DNA from: Eupeodes corollae
Taxonomy: Eukaryota > Arthropoda > Insecta > Diptera > Syrphidae
Reading direction: 5' to 3'
DNA: 64,000 bases
NCBI RefSeq assembly: GCF_945859685.1
Contig: NC_079149.1
Span: 116,285,575-116,349,574, forward strand
Each line of letters begins with the position of its first letter. The stretch's first letter is position 1. The notes under the pieces were generated by a model that ran no database searches, had not been told where the DNA came from, and saw only the letters and a program-made list of their open reading frames with translations. Shown here piece by piece: positions 24,380-38,010 of the stretch. The translations under genes were made by a program, and so were the position numbers.

Positions 24380-25137
24380 CCATTAAAACTTCTGTTTTTA
24401 TTTTTTGTCTTAAAATAAGTGTTATTCTTAAAAAGTTTGAAGTCAATATCTTTTTTGCCGTCAAGAATCAGTTTTAACAGTTCTTAGTTTTTATCGTAGG
24501 TTTTCGTATTTGTTTGTAACATAGTTTTCAATTTTTTATCGAGAGAATAAAGTCGAAACTCAAATTCATGAAGGATTTTTGTATGTTTTGAAGAATTGTA
24601 TTGTTTAGATAAAAATTGAAAATTTCATATTTATAAAAATTTTAGCACATGTTGAAAATAATGTTTTTATAGATAAAATTAATTTGAAGAAAATGTCTTA
24701 AATTTTTGACAAGATATTCGAGTAAAAAATGAATGTTTACGAACTTTTCAAAGTGTTTGTTAAAAGTTTTTATTTCGTGTAAGAAAATTTCCACTTTGAT
24801 TTTTCTAAAATTGTTGCCAAATATCAAAAACGTTTTTTTTGTTGCATACAATTATTTTTGGCAAAATCTTTGAGATGACAATTTATTTTTATTTTAACTT
24901 TTTTGATTTATATAGAAAAATACATTCATACCAATTTATCCATAATGTATACAAACATTCACTTGAAATTATTAGAGAGGGAGGTCAACCAAATTTTTCT
25001 ATACTAAAAATAACCCACTGAATTATTTGGAAAGTCTTTAATTTACATTGTCGTGACCCCACCCTGAAAAAATTATAAAATGTGTTGTTTTAAAAATCGG
25101 ACCGACTGTATTAACTTTCTATGGAAAGTTAAAGAAA
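24380..25137 (+). repeat. F1 repeat, old and eroded copy
   Basis: 24440-24840 shows the F1 internal unit in diverged form (GTTGAAAATAATGTTTTTAT, AAATTTTTGACAAGATATTCGAGT, AATTTTCCACTTTGATTTTTCTAAAAT). 25100-25133 shows the 3' terminus, with AACTTTC-TATG-GAAAGTT still able to pair. The sequence in between (24845-25070) is not clearly F1. Confidence 0.55.
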
Positions 25138-27755
25138 TCAAGTGAAGAAACTAAAAAAAACTCCTTATAATATATTTAATTAATAACATTCAAGTCCTGG
25201 ATACCAACTCAACAATTATAATATAAGGTTTCTAAGCAATGAGTCATGGGTTATACAATTCCCAAAGGTGGCATAAACAAATTTAGTGACATCCTCAACC
25301 CTTTAACTTGTGTTGCAGGTATTTTTCTACATAATACAAATAAATTATATTGTAACTTGAAACTATCCCTAAGCGTTTCGATACTATTTATATACATTTA
25401 TCTACTCCCAAATAATTTTTGCTGTATCTTGATCTACATTTTTTATGGTTGTTTAATGTTTAATCTGTCAAAAAAAAGAACACTTAAAGCCAAAAGAAAA
25501 ACGTGCAAAAAAAGAAAACATTTATAATTAAAATAATCTTTTTTAATAATATTTATTTGCACGCAAATTAACCTCTCACTATCATTCGGACATTTCCCTT
25601 AGGGGAACAATTCAAAAGGATTAACATTACCCGGCCCGTAAAAATGTGATGGGCTTAGAATATTGCCTACAAAAAAAAGATATGAAATGAGTATAATACC
25701 TACATATATAGCGTCCTTGTTGCTTTTAGTATCTGTGTGAATGTCTACGTTACGTATTCCAAAAAGGAGAAAAAAAAAGAAACAAAAACTAAAAGAACAT
25801 TAAAAGAGCTTAATTACTTCTAGTTGATTAAAAGGTTTAAATATATCTGGAAGTGTTCTTTTTAGCGTGCCTTTATTTGCAAGGAGTAAAAAAGCGTTTC
25901 ATAAGGTATCATCTCGAAACCAAAATTAATTTTAATTTATGGGTTCAATTTAAATACGAAACGTCACAAAACAAATTTTACAAAAAAATAAGTTAAGCAA
26001 AAAAATAAAACAATTAAAATAATTAATGTTTATACATATTAGCACCCAACCTTCTTATCAAAAAAATTGTTTGATTCAAACAAATTTAACTATCTCATTT
26101 AAAATAATTGTCGTTGAATTGTTTCTATTTGCAAATGAAATACAATGCATTTTTATAGATAAAAGATTTATTGCTTGATGATGGTCAAATAAAATTCACG
26201 CATTCCAATGTTGCTATTGAAATAAAATTAAATAACTCTCGCATTTATACGCTTCAGTTAATAAATATCTCCCATACGTAAATATATATATATGTATGAA
26301 GTTACATACATATGTAACAATTAATTATATAAATTCTATCTAAACTAAATTTATTACTTAATCGAAATTGTTGCGAGGTGATTTAATTTATTGCTTTAAT
26401 TTCCGCCGATTAAAAAGGATGTTAGATATATTGTATACCTACACCTACCTATACATTCAACTATTTTGTAGTTATATTACTATCAAGATTAACTAAACAA
26501 CATAAATACGTAGTTGTATATGAACGCCACCGGGATATCCTTTTCCACAAACAGCCATAATTCTAATTCTGTGAATATTGAAACGATTAATTCTTAAACG
26601 GAAACCTAACTGATTGTAACGGTAAAAGGTAAGTGAATATATAGGTCATCATGATGTTTTGATAAGGCTAAAGATTTCTTATCTTCACTTTTTTATTACT
26701 TTAAAATTAAAATTCTAAGGAATTTGTAGCAATTTGTTGTATAAAAGCTCGAAGGAAAAAAAACAATGTTTTTATAGGCGGTCGTAAAATGTATCTTGGA
26801 TTTATATTTTAAATAAATATACAAAGCTGGCGTGGTAGATCTTTTTCCGTTTTGCCTTTTCATGTGGGTGTTCAGATTAATAAACCAACACTCATACTAA
26901 ATAGGAAGTAAAGTTATATTTAAAAATATAATAAAATATAAAAAGGACGTATACACCACAGTGAATCATATTGTTATTTACCTTTTTAAATCGATGAAAA
27001 CTTAAGATTTAGGGATATTTTCTTTAAAATTTAACATTTTATGAATGTATCATGATAACCAAACATTATTTTCTTGTACTTTATAAGTGATTTTATGTCG
27101 AATTTGGTAATAACTTTATGTTTGTTCTATTTATGATTTTTATCGAAAAAAGGCTGGAGTGCTACGAACACTGAAGATTGACAATTTATGTTTTTAAAAA
27201 ATGTTCAACTAAGTTTGTTTGGGGTGAGTTGAATATGAATTTTAAATAACTTAGATAAACATATGCTTATGCAATAACTTGAAGTTTAAGATGGTTTCTG
27301 TAAAGATATAGATAAAACATTAAAACAATTTCAACCTAATTGTAAGGCTCTATATGTGACAAGTCACGGCCAGACTCAATCTAAGCTCATTCTGGTCTCT
27401 ATAAAATCGAACAAATTTAAGCCTCATCTTCGATCAGTTTTGTTTAACTGAGACTTGTCTCGTTTTCGTATTCTTTAATCTAGGTTACATGTCATACATT
27501 GTGCTTAAGTTTTGAATATAAACCATTTGTTGACATTTTTATAATTTTTGGTTACGAGTACAACCCAGAAGCTTTTTTTTTAGATTTCAAAATCAACTAG
27601 AACGTTACCATTTGTAAATACAATTTTAAAACTTACACATTTGTATATAATATTTAAACAAACAGTTTGAAAAATAAAGGGTATTTTGTTAACTAGAACT
27701 ATAAAACTCAAAAAGTCTGACTAGACTGGACTTATTTCCATTTCGTTTTCACTTT
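25138..27755. other. AT-rich non-coding stretch
   Basis: No gene seen; open frames are AT-biased and unlike known proteins. GTTACATA-CA-TATGTAAC forms a small palindrome near 26300-26318. Confidence 0.5.
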
Positions 27756-27950
27756 AGTATTCGTGACACATTGGAACCATATGGCAATATTACATTTTTA
27801 AGAATTTAGAACTCGAGATTTTAATTTAACATACCATTACGATAGTAGCGAAGTTGAAATAAAAGGGTCCCCCGATTCCGCCCGTCTGTCTGTCTACGCG
27901 CCTATAGCCCAAGCAATTAGGTTCATTGAGTTCGAAATTTTGAATTAAGA
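27756..27950 (+). repeat. F2 repeat
   Basis: Order of motifs: GTGACACATTGGAACCATAT, GAACTCGAGATTTTA, ACATACCATTACGATAGT, a CCGTCTGTCTGTC simple tract, then CGCGCCTATAGCCCAAG, GGTTCATTGAGTTCGAAATT. The same order recurs at 32411, 41226 and 53876. Confidence 0.7.
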
Positions 27951-28544
27951 TTTAAAACAGGTTTGAGTTAGGCGTTTTTTGTTTTTAATTTTTTTTAAGA
28001 CTAAAAATAAGTCTCCTTTCAAATATTTTGGTCAACAATCGGAAATACGAATTTTCTCAAAATCAAACCTATAGATTCTTATTAAATTTTTTCTAAACTT
28101 GGTTTTTTTTTCAATAGAAAATATATTTTTGTATTGCATCAAAAAAGTAACTCTATGAAAAAGTTATTTTGTTAGTTTTCGCAACAGATAATATACCGAT
28201 TTCAATAATTAATAATATTTAATGACCAAATATGTTATTGTTAATTTTTTGGATTAAAAAAAAAGTGTTAAATATTTTTGTTCTCAAAATTAGATATCTC
28301 GAAAATGTGACTTTATTTGTTAACAAATGTGGCGTAGTATGTTATCAAATGTAAAACGTAAATTAATAAGTTCCAAAAATTTGCATACTAAAAATATTTT
28401 TAAACTCAAATTGAAAATTGTATGCATACAAAATCAATTTTAAAAAAACCGCTTTAACGATTTTTGAAAAAAAAAATAATGGCCCGAGGTTTATTTTTTT
28501 AATTTAAATGGTCTTAACTTTATTGAAGACAAACTTAGGTGAGG

Positions 28545-28905
28545 ATAGGTTAAAGTGGCTGTCCATGATGGGAACGGACACACTTAGGAGAGTTTAATAC
28601 CACATGAATCTTGAGGCTTCCTCCTAAGTCGCTTACGAAACGTGAGAGGCTGATTATGCTGATATGATTTAGATCGTTAAAGAAGAATTCTCCTAGGTAA
28701 ATCTTAGGTTTTGAGCTAGAGCAGGGCATGTTCAGAGAAGGTGAAGAACTGTTTCCTCCTGTTCCTCGTCCATACAGCTTCTGCAAAAGTCATTTGAGTA
28801 TATGCAAATAGGCGCGTGGTATGCTTTCCTATTAGACAGTGTCCGGTTATGACACCTATATTATCGAGCTTATATGAGATCTGCTTAGAGATAGTTAGCA
28901 CCTTG
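28545..28905 (-). pseudogene. Non-LTR retrotransposon C-terminal region (RNase H-adjacent), broken
   Basis: The minus strand reads NIGVITGHCLIGKHTTRL in one frame, matching the GxxTGHxxLxxHxxRLG segment found after the RNase H domain in R1/LOA/I-type insect LINEs. The reading then shifts twice through a degraded cysteine-knuckle segment (ETVLHLL-like, with PCSSS where CPALS is usual). It ends with YLGEFFFNDLNHISIISLSR and VSDLGGSLKI, corresponding to the usual C-terminus. Frameshifts near 28720-28790. No polymerase or RNase H core is found upstream, so this is a 5'-truncated relic. The clade assignment is tentative. Confidence 0.7.
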
Positions 28906-29090
28906 AATGCTTTAAAATTAGTGTTGACAAACTTATTTTATTGGTTAATGTCCAAATTTATGAACAATAGTAAAACTTGAAGACAGACTCTTTGGATACA
29001 AGAGCAAGTTCGCTATTTAACTTCGCATTGTAAGTTATTGTTACGATCTGTTTTGTAAAAATTGATATTTGTTGATGTTGATGTTGTTGT

Positions 29091-29376
29091 TGCCCATAGT
29101 TTTAAACAGAAGAATTATGGTTGGTGATTTGAACAGTCATTCCAGAAAATTTCTTGCCTGTGTCATCTAAATTTTTTTCACGGGTACTGCCTCTTGCGAG
29201 GTATTGACAAATGTTCCACGAGTAGTTTCTGTCTTGAAAAGTGATTTATCAAATTCTCCGTTTAAATTCGTCTTAAAATTGTAGGCCCTCTCCATTCCTG
29301 ACAACAGCACACAGGAATGGCTGAGAGTTGTAAGTCACTAATCATTAGTTCTCAAACGGACTGTAGCGCCACCTTA
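29091..29376 (+). repeat. tRNA-derived SINE, copy 3
   Basis: The tRNA-like head is badly eroded (ATTATGGTTGGTGATTTGAA, TTCTTGCCTGTGTCATC). The body is clear: CACGGGTACTGCCTCTTGCG, AGGTATTGACAAAT, GTGATTTATCAAATT, GACAACAGCACACAGGAATG, GCTGAGAGTTGTAAGTCACT, CAAACGGACTGTAGCGCCAC. It lacks about ten bases (ACTCG before CACACAGG) present in the other two copies. Confidence 0.75.
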
Positions 29377-32300
29377 TTTATTTAGTTGTGAATAAATGTA
29401 TTACCCAAGGAATGACGCTCTTAAAATTTTGTTTCGATTTTAGGAATAATAATAATAAATTTTCAAAAATTAAAACCTAAAAAGCAATATTAAATATTGG
29501 TGTAAATTTAATTATTAACTAATTTCCAAGTTTTCATCTGATGCAAATAAATTTAAAAAAATGGAATACCAATTCCAATAGCTTCCAATGACAAGTTAAG
29601 TATATTGTTCCGTGTTGCTTTGGTATGTTAAATTATTAAAAAGGATCGGTCTTAATTAGTTAGCATAAGAACTTTTAAGAATTTTCATTAAATATGCCGT
29701 CAAGAATCAAGAATTCAAAAAACATCAATTCTGCTTATTTTGTATCTCAAGTCAAAATGATAACGACTAGGCTTTTAATTTTGTAGACCTGGTAAAGAAG
29801 ACGTACATGACTTGTTTTAAGTGTTAAATCTGTGAACTTATTTTATGTCTTTATCAAGAAAATAATAAAATTAATGCTTTTTCTTATTCGATATTAACCG
29901 ATGCGAATTATTGAACCTTAGGAGAAAAGAATTATTAAAAAGCATAAGCACTACATTAACTTATTACATTTGTATGTACAAATAATTAGGAATTCTTTGA
30001 CCAAGTATGGGAAAAGCTTCTTTGTTTTTAAATCCTCAGAATCGTTATTTCTTGTACCTACTATCAAATATAACTATGTCTATATTTTGATTTGAACATA
30101 CATACCCACAAATAATATTTTAAATTGAACAACTTGACCTTATATTCATTTCTGTGGTTTTCATTTTAGTCCAGATTTTTCATTTCAAAATAAACAAAAA
30201 TAAAATAGCATACCTTAAACTTTATCCATATTACCTATTCAAAAGCCTATGCTAACATAAATCAATCTGACGTCAAGCATTTTGCTTGAAATAAATACAA
30301 TATATAAAAAAACACACAAAACTGAGAGATAAAATAAAATGAATCTTCGATTTTCCTTTTATTGGAATGTTGCTCAAGAGGAAGTTATTTCTTCTATACA
30401 ACGTACCTATTATTATAACACCCACCCGCTAGGTATACATACGTATCTATTCAAGAAGATGAAGATGAGAAGAAAAAAGCTTAAAGGTATCTATGGTATA
30501 TGGTATACGATATACGAGTGAGTACGCTACATCCCCTAACCAGTGTTTTACACAAAGAAACATAATTCGTGTTGGCATTCAGCTAAAACCTATAGAACTA
30601 TAGAAAATATTGTTTTTGTTGTTGTATCTTGGACTTTACATAATAGGATATCTACCTATCTGAAAGAAACAAAATATAATATAGGGGAGGGTGAGGAGGG
30701 AGTATAAGGAGAGTATCGATCATGATATAGGTCTTATATGGAATATGTGAATGTCAGGGATTACCTTTTTCTGATAAGTGGAATTTTCCACCTAAGAATT
30801 ATTTCACGTTAAACACGTAACACGAGAAATGAGATATAAGACTTGGGGGTCTTCAAAACCATACCATATCCCCCAACTATATACATATGATCAGGTGAAA
30901 GGTATTTCAAGGTAATGTATTGAATTTCCAATCAAATTGAAGAAATATTTTACAATTTTTCATTCAATATCTTCGGAAATGATGGAATATAAAGATTAAA
31001 AGCAAAATCGTAAAAAAGCGTATACATCAAAATATGCCTTTTAAAGCACAAAACCAGAGGTCTTACTGAATATATACCTTTTCTAAAAGTATCTTTAGGT
31101 TTCTATGTTTTTTATATTTGATTGAATAGATAAACCAACAGAACCTACCAATGACAAAATGTCCACTTCCTGGTTAAATAAACGGACAAACAGAGCTCCA
31201 TACAAACGACAACGAACGAACGAACGAACGACTTAACTTAACTTCACATCACAAACCTCCATGGGGGAAAGACAAAAAAAAATAGAACCAAGGACGACTA
31301 CAAATCATCCCCCGATGGCAACAAAAAGAAAATAAGAAAGGAAAAAAAACTTGTTGACTCAAATTTCCGCTTAGTCTTTTTCATCTTTTCTTCTTTTATT
31401 TTTGCAGGTTTTTGTTTTGTTTGGCAGAAGAACAAAATTTCGTTCAAAAAAAGCCAAAGAAAAAAGGAAAAAGACAAAAGGACACTCAAGTCCAAGCAAT
31501 TCATTTCATTTAACCATCTAATCCCTTTCCACACGCACGTATTCAACTCGTTTCCTCAAAAACAATTGACGACAGAAATGTGTTTCCTCGACCAAGTATT
31601 AGTTCTGTTTGCTCAAAACAAAGATACAAATGAAAATCGGTATCTTAAAAGCGTTAAAATACCTAAATAAAATCCTCTTTGATTTCAACATTTAGATATT
31701 GATTTTGGTTCTATTTGTTAAAGGGTTTAATCTTGAATATTATATTGGGGTTCTAACGTTTTGTTTTTTTGAAACAGATGAAAGTTGGAATTTTTTCTTA
31801 TCGTTAGCTTAAATTGTCCTCGAAATAAGTTCAAAAGTCGTTAAATTAAAAAATAAAAAGTCGTTGTGGCAACTTTGAGATTCATTCATGAGTGAAAAAA
31901 TATTGTTGCAAAAAAAAAAATTCTGCAAACATATTTTTTTCTTTTTATTTTATAGGAGAACTTCTCTGAAACAAAAACATATCAAACTTTAATGGAGAGT
32001 AAAATTAGAATATCACAACGGACAATTATTGTTTTAAACGAAGTTATTTAAAAGACACAGTGCTGTAGAATTTCATATAAGTACTAATATATGTATAGAA
32101 GTCTCCAACAGAAAAAACATGACTTTTAAAATAAAATTTCGAAACTGTTTTCTTTTTCTTTTTTATTTCTTTAGAATTCAGAGGAAAATTATTTAAATTT
32201 TTGTCATCACGACTTCATTATAGAAAAGTTGATAAAACATTTGGAGCAGAACGTCATAGAGATAATTTTTTGTTTTGAATTATATGAATAATAATCTTTT

Positions 32301-34120
32301 TAGAGAAAAGTGAATTAATTAAGAATTATTCTCATTGATACAGCGGTTAAAAGAAAATATGTATTAAATGTATTAATTTATTATCGTATTGAATGTTGGG
32401 GTTTGTCTTTTTATATAAAGGAACAATTTGGCAAGTTTTGCATTCGTTACAATTTCGAACTCTTGATTTTATTCAAACATGACATTGCGATGGTGTATCC
32501 CTTGAATCCATCCGTTTGTCTGTCCGTCTTATAACGCTTCTATAAACCAAAGCATTATATAGATTGAATGAAAACTTGGAAATTTAGACTTTAAGCTAAT
32601 TTGTGTAAAGCGTGTTTTTCTGTTTCTTTTAAGCCTACAAATTAAAGCTGTCCAAATCTAAGACCTCGACTCTAAATAAGCGGAAAATAATTCCTTTCTT
32701 TTGGAATGAAAAGGTTTTTACCGTTGAAGAAGTTTATACCAAGGAAAACGATACAATTTATTGGAAATTATTATATCAATCTAAAATTGTTATTCTAGTG
32801 ATCAAACGTAACCATTACTATACTTATAAAATACTTTGGTTGAAAGTCTTACTCTAAAATTTCCCATTCTGTCATTTTTGGAACGAGTGTAAAAACCGTT
32901 GTTGAGTTCTTAGAGATGTTGTAGAGCATTTGATAAAGAGTTTAACTCATAGCCCTTAAGATTATTGTTTGTGTTCAAAATTGAAAAACGTACCTGAAAC
33001 ACTTTTCACAGGAATTTTTAAATTCTTAAGCTAAAATTAACGGAAGTAGTGTTAACAAAATCAATAGAAATAGTGAGTGTTGGTCGATGGCCACAACTTG
33101 TATGGGCTGGTGGCATTAAATCTATGTATTTCTTCTAATTCAACTAATAATTTATAAATGAAACAACAATGAATGCTCTTGTCTTATGATGTTTTATTCT
33201 TTTAACAAAACTTATGACACGGAAAATTAAGTGTTTTTTAGCGGATTAGGTTTTTAGTTTCTAAGAATGTACAGGACTTGAAAATTCTAAAGACGGTTCT
33301 AAATCAGGCTCTTTCTTCGAGTAGCAACACAATCTACACTGTCTTATTTTGTTTCTATGTATATTTTATAAAAAGTTAGTTTCTGTTTTATTTTAATTTA
33401 TTTTGTATATATGTACATATTTAATTTAAATTCATATTAATAATTTAATAACAGTACTTTTTTCGCTTTATTTTATTTCTTTATTCTACCGAGTATAAAA
33501 TTTCCCTCGTAATAGTTTAGTACTTATTTTTGTTATCTCAAATCTAATAAATTGTAAGAAATAAAATCCCAGGTCCCCCAGAAAATGTATGTTTGACATA
33601 TAAAAATTTAAACGGAAAGAAAATTAAGTAATGTTTTGGAAATTGGAAAAACAATTAATGTTCGATTCTCATTATTTCATGAATAAATAGAGGTATTGAC
33701 TTGTTTTTGAAGTAAGATCATTTTCTTTATATATTTGTTTATATAAACAATTGAAAGTTTCAAGAAATGTTACTATAATTGGTTTTCGACTGTAAATATC
33801 GGGAAGAAAAACCAATATTGAAATAAAACTTATTTCATCATGTGTTGGTAATATTTCTTGTATCAAAATTTTACTTTAGAATGCAAAGACTTCAAGTGAA
33901 TGGAAAGAATGCATGAGTTCTCAAATTATTACAATAAATTAAATGCAGTCAAGTGATTGGAGAAAAAGTGAAAGCAATTATTTTTAAGATCACTTGGTGA
34001 TTGAAAAATATGTCTTAATCTCAAATGAATGCCAACTTTAATTTTTTCAAATATTGCATTCTTTTATAAGACTGTTCACAAACAAATACCAATATTGAAT
34101 TAATTAAATCTTATACTACA
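29377..34120. other. AT-rich non-coding stretch
   Basis: No gene recognised. An F2 copy lies at 32411-32580 and a (CGAA)n tract of about five units at 31210-31231. The rest shows only AT-rich unique sequence. Confidence 0.5.
32411..32580 (+). repeat. F2 repeat
   Basis: Shows GGAACAATTTGGCAAG, TTTCGAACTCTTGATTTTAT, CAAACATGACATTGCGATGG, then CCGTTTGTCTGTCCGTC and a diverged CTATAAACCAAAGCA where other copies have CTATAGCCCAAG. Confidence 0.65.
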
Positions 34121-35035
34121 TACTAGCTGACCGAACTAAGCGTTCTAACTAAGTTAACGTTTTTTGTGATATTACATTCTTGTACACTATTTAAGGGGAA
34201 CGGTAGGGGAACATCAGACATGGGCACCGCACTGCTTTTTTACATAGATGTCATTTGTAAAAAACTTGGCGACCTTTATGACTGATTTTCTAATACCGTT
34301 ACCCTTATCACAATTAATTAATAATTTATTTTAAAATGTATTATTATATTCAAGTTTGTAACAAATGAGTATATTACAAAGTTTTTTATAACATATGACA
34401 GTTAAACTTATAAATGATGAAATAGTTTAAAATCCTCAAACAATAATAGCTATTTATTATTTTGAATTATAAATACTTTTAATTTCAATTTAGTTTAGCA
34501 ACAATTAGTGTAAAATGTTTTTGGTTAACCTGTCGTTCACTAACACTAATAGGTTCGACGGTTTTTTTACACGCTATCCATGAGAAAAACATGGACTTTC
34601 CAAATCTAAACCACAAATGGGCATTTATTGGCCTGGAGGCTTATTGCTAGACATAGCAAAAGCCAAATGAGTTGGAAACTGCAACCTTCTGAAGGGTATG
34701 GTAGAATCTGCATAGTTTTGTTTGATGTATGGTGGTTATGCTATTAAATTGCGCCATCTATTGAATACTTACTCAATCCAGCTCCAAAAGATAGATGGCA
34801 GATGTCTCCATTTATAGTTTGGAGCTGACAGATTATTGTGACTTGCAAATAATAGACAAGTAACTTGCAATAAAATAATAATTCGATAAAAAATTGAGAT
34901 GTAAGCTATCCTTTCTTTTAAGTTGGATCAAACTGCACAGGGTGTAAAAATTTGACTAAAACCGGTTGGGTATTTTAGGAGCTCATCGCGGACAATTATC
35001 TCATAACTTCATATATGTATATACAAAAAGTTATA
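34121..35035 (+). repeat. Degenerate interspersed repeat (TACTAGCTGACC family)
   Basis: It opens with TACTAGCTGACCGAACTAAG and closes with AAGTTGGATCAAACTGCACA, GGTGTAAAAATTTGACTAAA, ACCGGTTGGGTATTTTAGGA and CATCGCGGACAA. From memory, these opening and closing motifs belong to a repeat seen across many arthropod genomes. The interior (34520-34720, including GCTAGACATAGCAAAAGCC and TTGGAAACTGCAACCTTCTG) looks like decayed coding sequence, but I could not assign it. Family not named. Confidence 0.5.
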
Positions 35036-36540
35036 ACAAAATCCAATCGGCTGTTTTGTTTTGTTAAAAACCTGACAAAAACACCACACTAAATTGGTTT
35101 AACTTCCCGAAAAAACTTTTAAAACAGCTTAACCAAGTTCTTCAAATGACGATTTGGCTTATTACAAGCAAATATAAATAGTTTACAATAAATTTAACTA
35201 ATATATACCCTTTCTGGTTATTTTTTATTTAAAGTCTATTTGGCTTTTGTAATATTAGAAACAACTTTCTACTATGGATTTCATTACGACTTCATTTAAA
35301 TTCAATCTTGCAGTCTTCTTTCGATCCAACGTAGCCATATATATATATGTGGATAGACATTTTAATTTGGAATCGTTTCGATTTCTCAATCCACTCTTGT
35401 AATCGGGGTTTTAGTTCACCATATTTCCAATAGTTTGGAATCCATGCATTTGAACCCAATGAACACGACCATTACTTCTCTTTGTTGCCATCGGCCGCCA
35501 TGACATATTTTAGTTCATATCCTCTCAACATTTATCGTTAATCTTTGGTATTTGGCAGTACCTTACTGTTTGTGAAATTCTTGTGTTCGCGTTTGTTTGG
35601 AATTCGAAACCAAAAAAATAATTATAAATATTTATTTTCAATGTGCGGTAAAAAAAGTTTGAACAAAATGTTTAGTTAGTTCTTAAGTTTAAGATAATGC
35701 AATAAAAATATCGATTAATTGGGAGGTTAAGTGTTTTTTCTCGTAAAATGTAAATTACGGTTAAATTATTTTCTTTTTCATTCGTTCCGTAGCTCGGTCA
35801 TCGTGCGTCGTCGGTTTGTTGGTTGGTTGGTTTGTTATGTAGGGTTGGTAATGTTAATTGGCGGTTTAATTTGAAAATTTGAATTCGATTTCGTTAGAGT
35901 AAAATAAGAAAATTTATTTTAATTGTGCAGTAAAAAAGTGAATAAAAATAAAAGTTCGATTATTAAAAAAAGGCGTGAATCATGTTGTATTGACAAAGAA
36001 GTACATTTTTTATGCACTTTTTTGAAAATATAATTTTAAAGAGAATGGGTAAGCAATTAATCTAAGAACTTCAAGAATAAATTGAAGTTTTGGCTGTTTT
36101 CTATTATGATTTTTGGCTAGTTAAAGTATTTTTGAAGTTTCTAATTTTGTGTTTAAAATCTGTGGATTGATATTATTTTATTTATGTTACGCCATGATAT
36201 TTTTCACAACATAAAAGTATCACATTGATTTAGGAAAGTTTGTTTGTTTTGAAAGTTTGTTAAAATGTTTAATAATTAATAATTCTTTTCATTAGAATTA
36301 AGAATTAAGAAGCCAAAAGTATTTAAAGGAAGCTTTATGCAATGTACAAATTTTAAGATATTTGGTTTTCCGTTTAAAAGAGTTTTTACTTTGCTGCTGT
36401 GCAGTGGATAAACTTCCCCTAACCCATGCCTTATCCCTGGTTTTATTTGAGGTGTTAGCGAAGAATTTATGCTCCCTTTATTTTGCCCACTTAAAATTAT
36501 GAGTTCCATTAACCATTTTGCGGTCTCAATAGTAAATTTT
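35036..36540. other. AT-rich non-coding stretch
   Basis: No gene seen. A short GC-richer patch at 35795-35850 (GGTCATCGTGCGTCGTCGG followed by GGTT repeats) has no recognisable role. Confidence 0.5.
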
Positions 36541-38010
36541 AAAAAGAGGCTGGGATGCGACCCACACTGATAACTTCCTAAAAAAACACGTAAACCTTCA
36601 AATTTTTAAGTTTGTACGTTTTTATGTTTTTTTTTTTTTAAGTTGTGATTTGAATTATTCTTAAAAAATTTAAAATCACCAACAATATTTTCCATATAAT
36701 GAAATAGTTTGATTTCGAAATCTATTTTTGTTAAAAAGATTATCATTTCTTAAAAGTTTGTATGTGTTATATACACAAATAAATACAAATTGGATGAATT
36801 AAATTAATTTGAAGTCAATATCTTCTACTGTTCACGAGATCCCGAAAACCGAATATCAAATTTAACTAAATTTGCGTACTAGTTTTTGTAGAATTTATTT
36901 TTGTATGGATAACCGGACTGTTGGTTTTTAACTGAATATCGAAAACAATGTTTTCTGTGAGTTTCAAATAAATTTGAAGCCGATATTTTTAATTTTTGAA
37001 AAAGATATTTGAGTCGAAAATCAATGTTTACCAACTTTACGTAATGCTTTTTAAGGTTTTTATATTTTGTAAGAAAACTTTCAATTCGATTTTTCTCAAA
37101 ATTTTGCTGAATGTTAAAAACAATATTTTTTATAAGATAAAATTAATTAAACGCATAATCTCAGACTTTAAGAAATTAATAATAAATAAATAAAATAAAA
37201 TAAAACTAATTTGAAGCCTATATCTCTAATTTTTGAAAAGATATTTGAGTTAAAAATCAATTGTTATGAACTTATAGTAATGCTTTTTTTAGGTTTTTAT
37301 TTCTTGTAAGAAACTGTCGATTTGATTTTCCTTAAAATTTTACTGAAGGTTGAAATAATAGTTTTTAGAAGATGAAAATAGTTTAAAGCCAATATCTCAT
37401 AGATTTACAAATCTATTTGAGTCTTAATTCAATTTTAACCAACTTTGAGTAATGTTTTTAGGTGTAGGTTTTTATTTCGTATAAGAAAAAATTAATGTCA
37501 ATTCGATTTGTCTCAAAATCTTACTAGATGTTGAAAAAGTTGTTTTGGAGATAAAATCATTTTGTATTCATAAAATTTTCCAGGTGATCATTTTTTTTTG
37601 AGTTTGTTTGGGTTATAAAAAAACGTTTATTGGATTCTTTTCAAAAAGTTTACTTGTTTAGTATCACGTTACAATATATTATATAAAATTTAATTCAAGT
37701 CTCTAGCGTTTTTTGTTCATAAGATATTTAGGGTTAATCAAAGTTTTCACCTTTTTAAAACTGCTATGGTAATGGTTGAGAACCCTTCGTGGATCTTTCT
37801 GCATTAATGTCTGTATACAAAAATTTATTTGAAGTCGATATCTCTCCTGGTTCTTGAGCGATGGACGACGAAAAAACGTTACAAACGTACGGACGTACAC
37901 ACGCACGCACAGACATCTTTCGACTCTAGGGACCTTGAAACGTGGAGAATTTTCAAAAATTTTAATTTGACAAATTGGACCTATTTCAATAACTTCTTAT
38001 GGGAAGTTAA
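36541..38010 (+). repeat. F1 repeat, full-length copy with internal tandem array
   Basis: The 5' end reads AAAAAGAGGCTGGGATGCGA then CCCACACTGATAACTTCC. The body holds about three diverged units of roughly 175 bp. Each reads: AAGCCxATAT-CT, AATTTTTGAAAAGATATTTG, AGTCGAAAATCAAT, ACCAACTTTGAGTAATG, TTTTTATTTxxTGTAAGAAA, CTGTCAATTCGATTTTTCTC. Then come GGTATCACGTTACAATATAT? -type sequence (seen as AGTATCACGTTACAATATAT), GTCTCTAGCG, TGGACGACGAAAAAACGTTA and an ACGTACGxACG tract with CACGCACGCACAGAC. It ends in the palindrome AACTTCTTAT/GGGAAGTT at 37991-38008. No significant reading frame. Confidence 0.85.
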
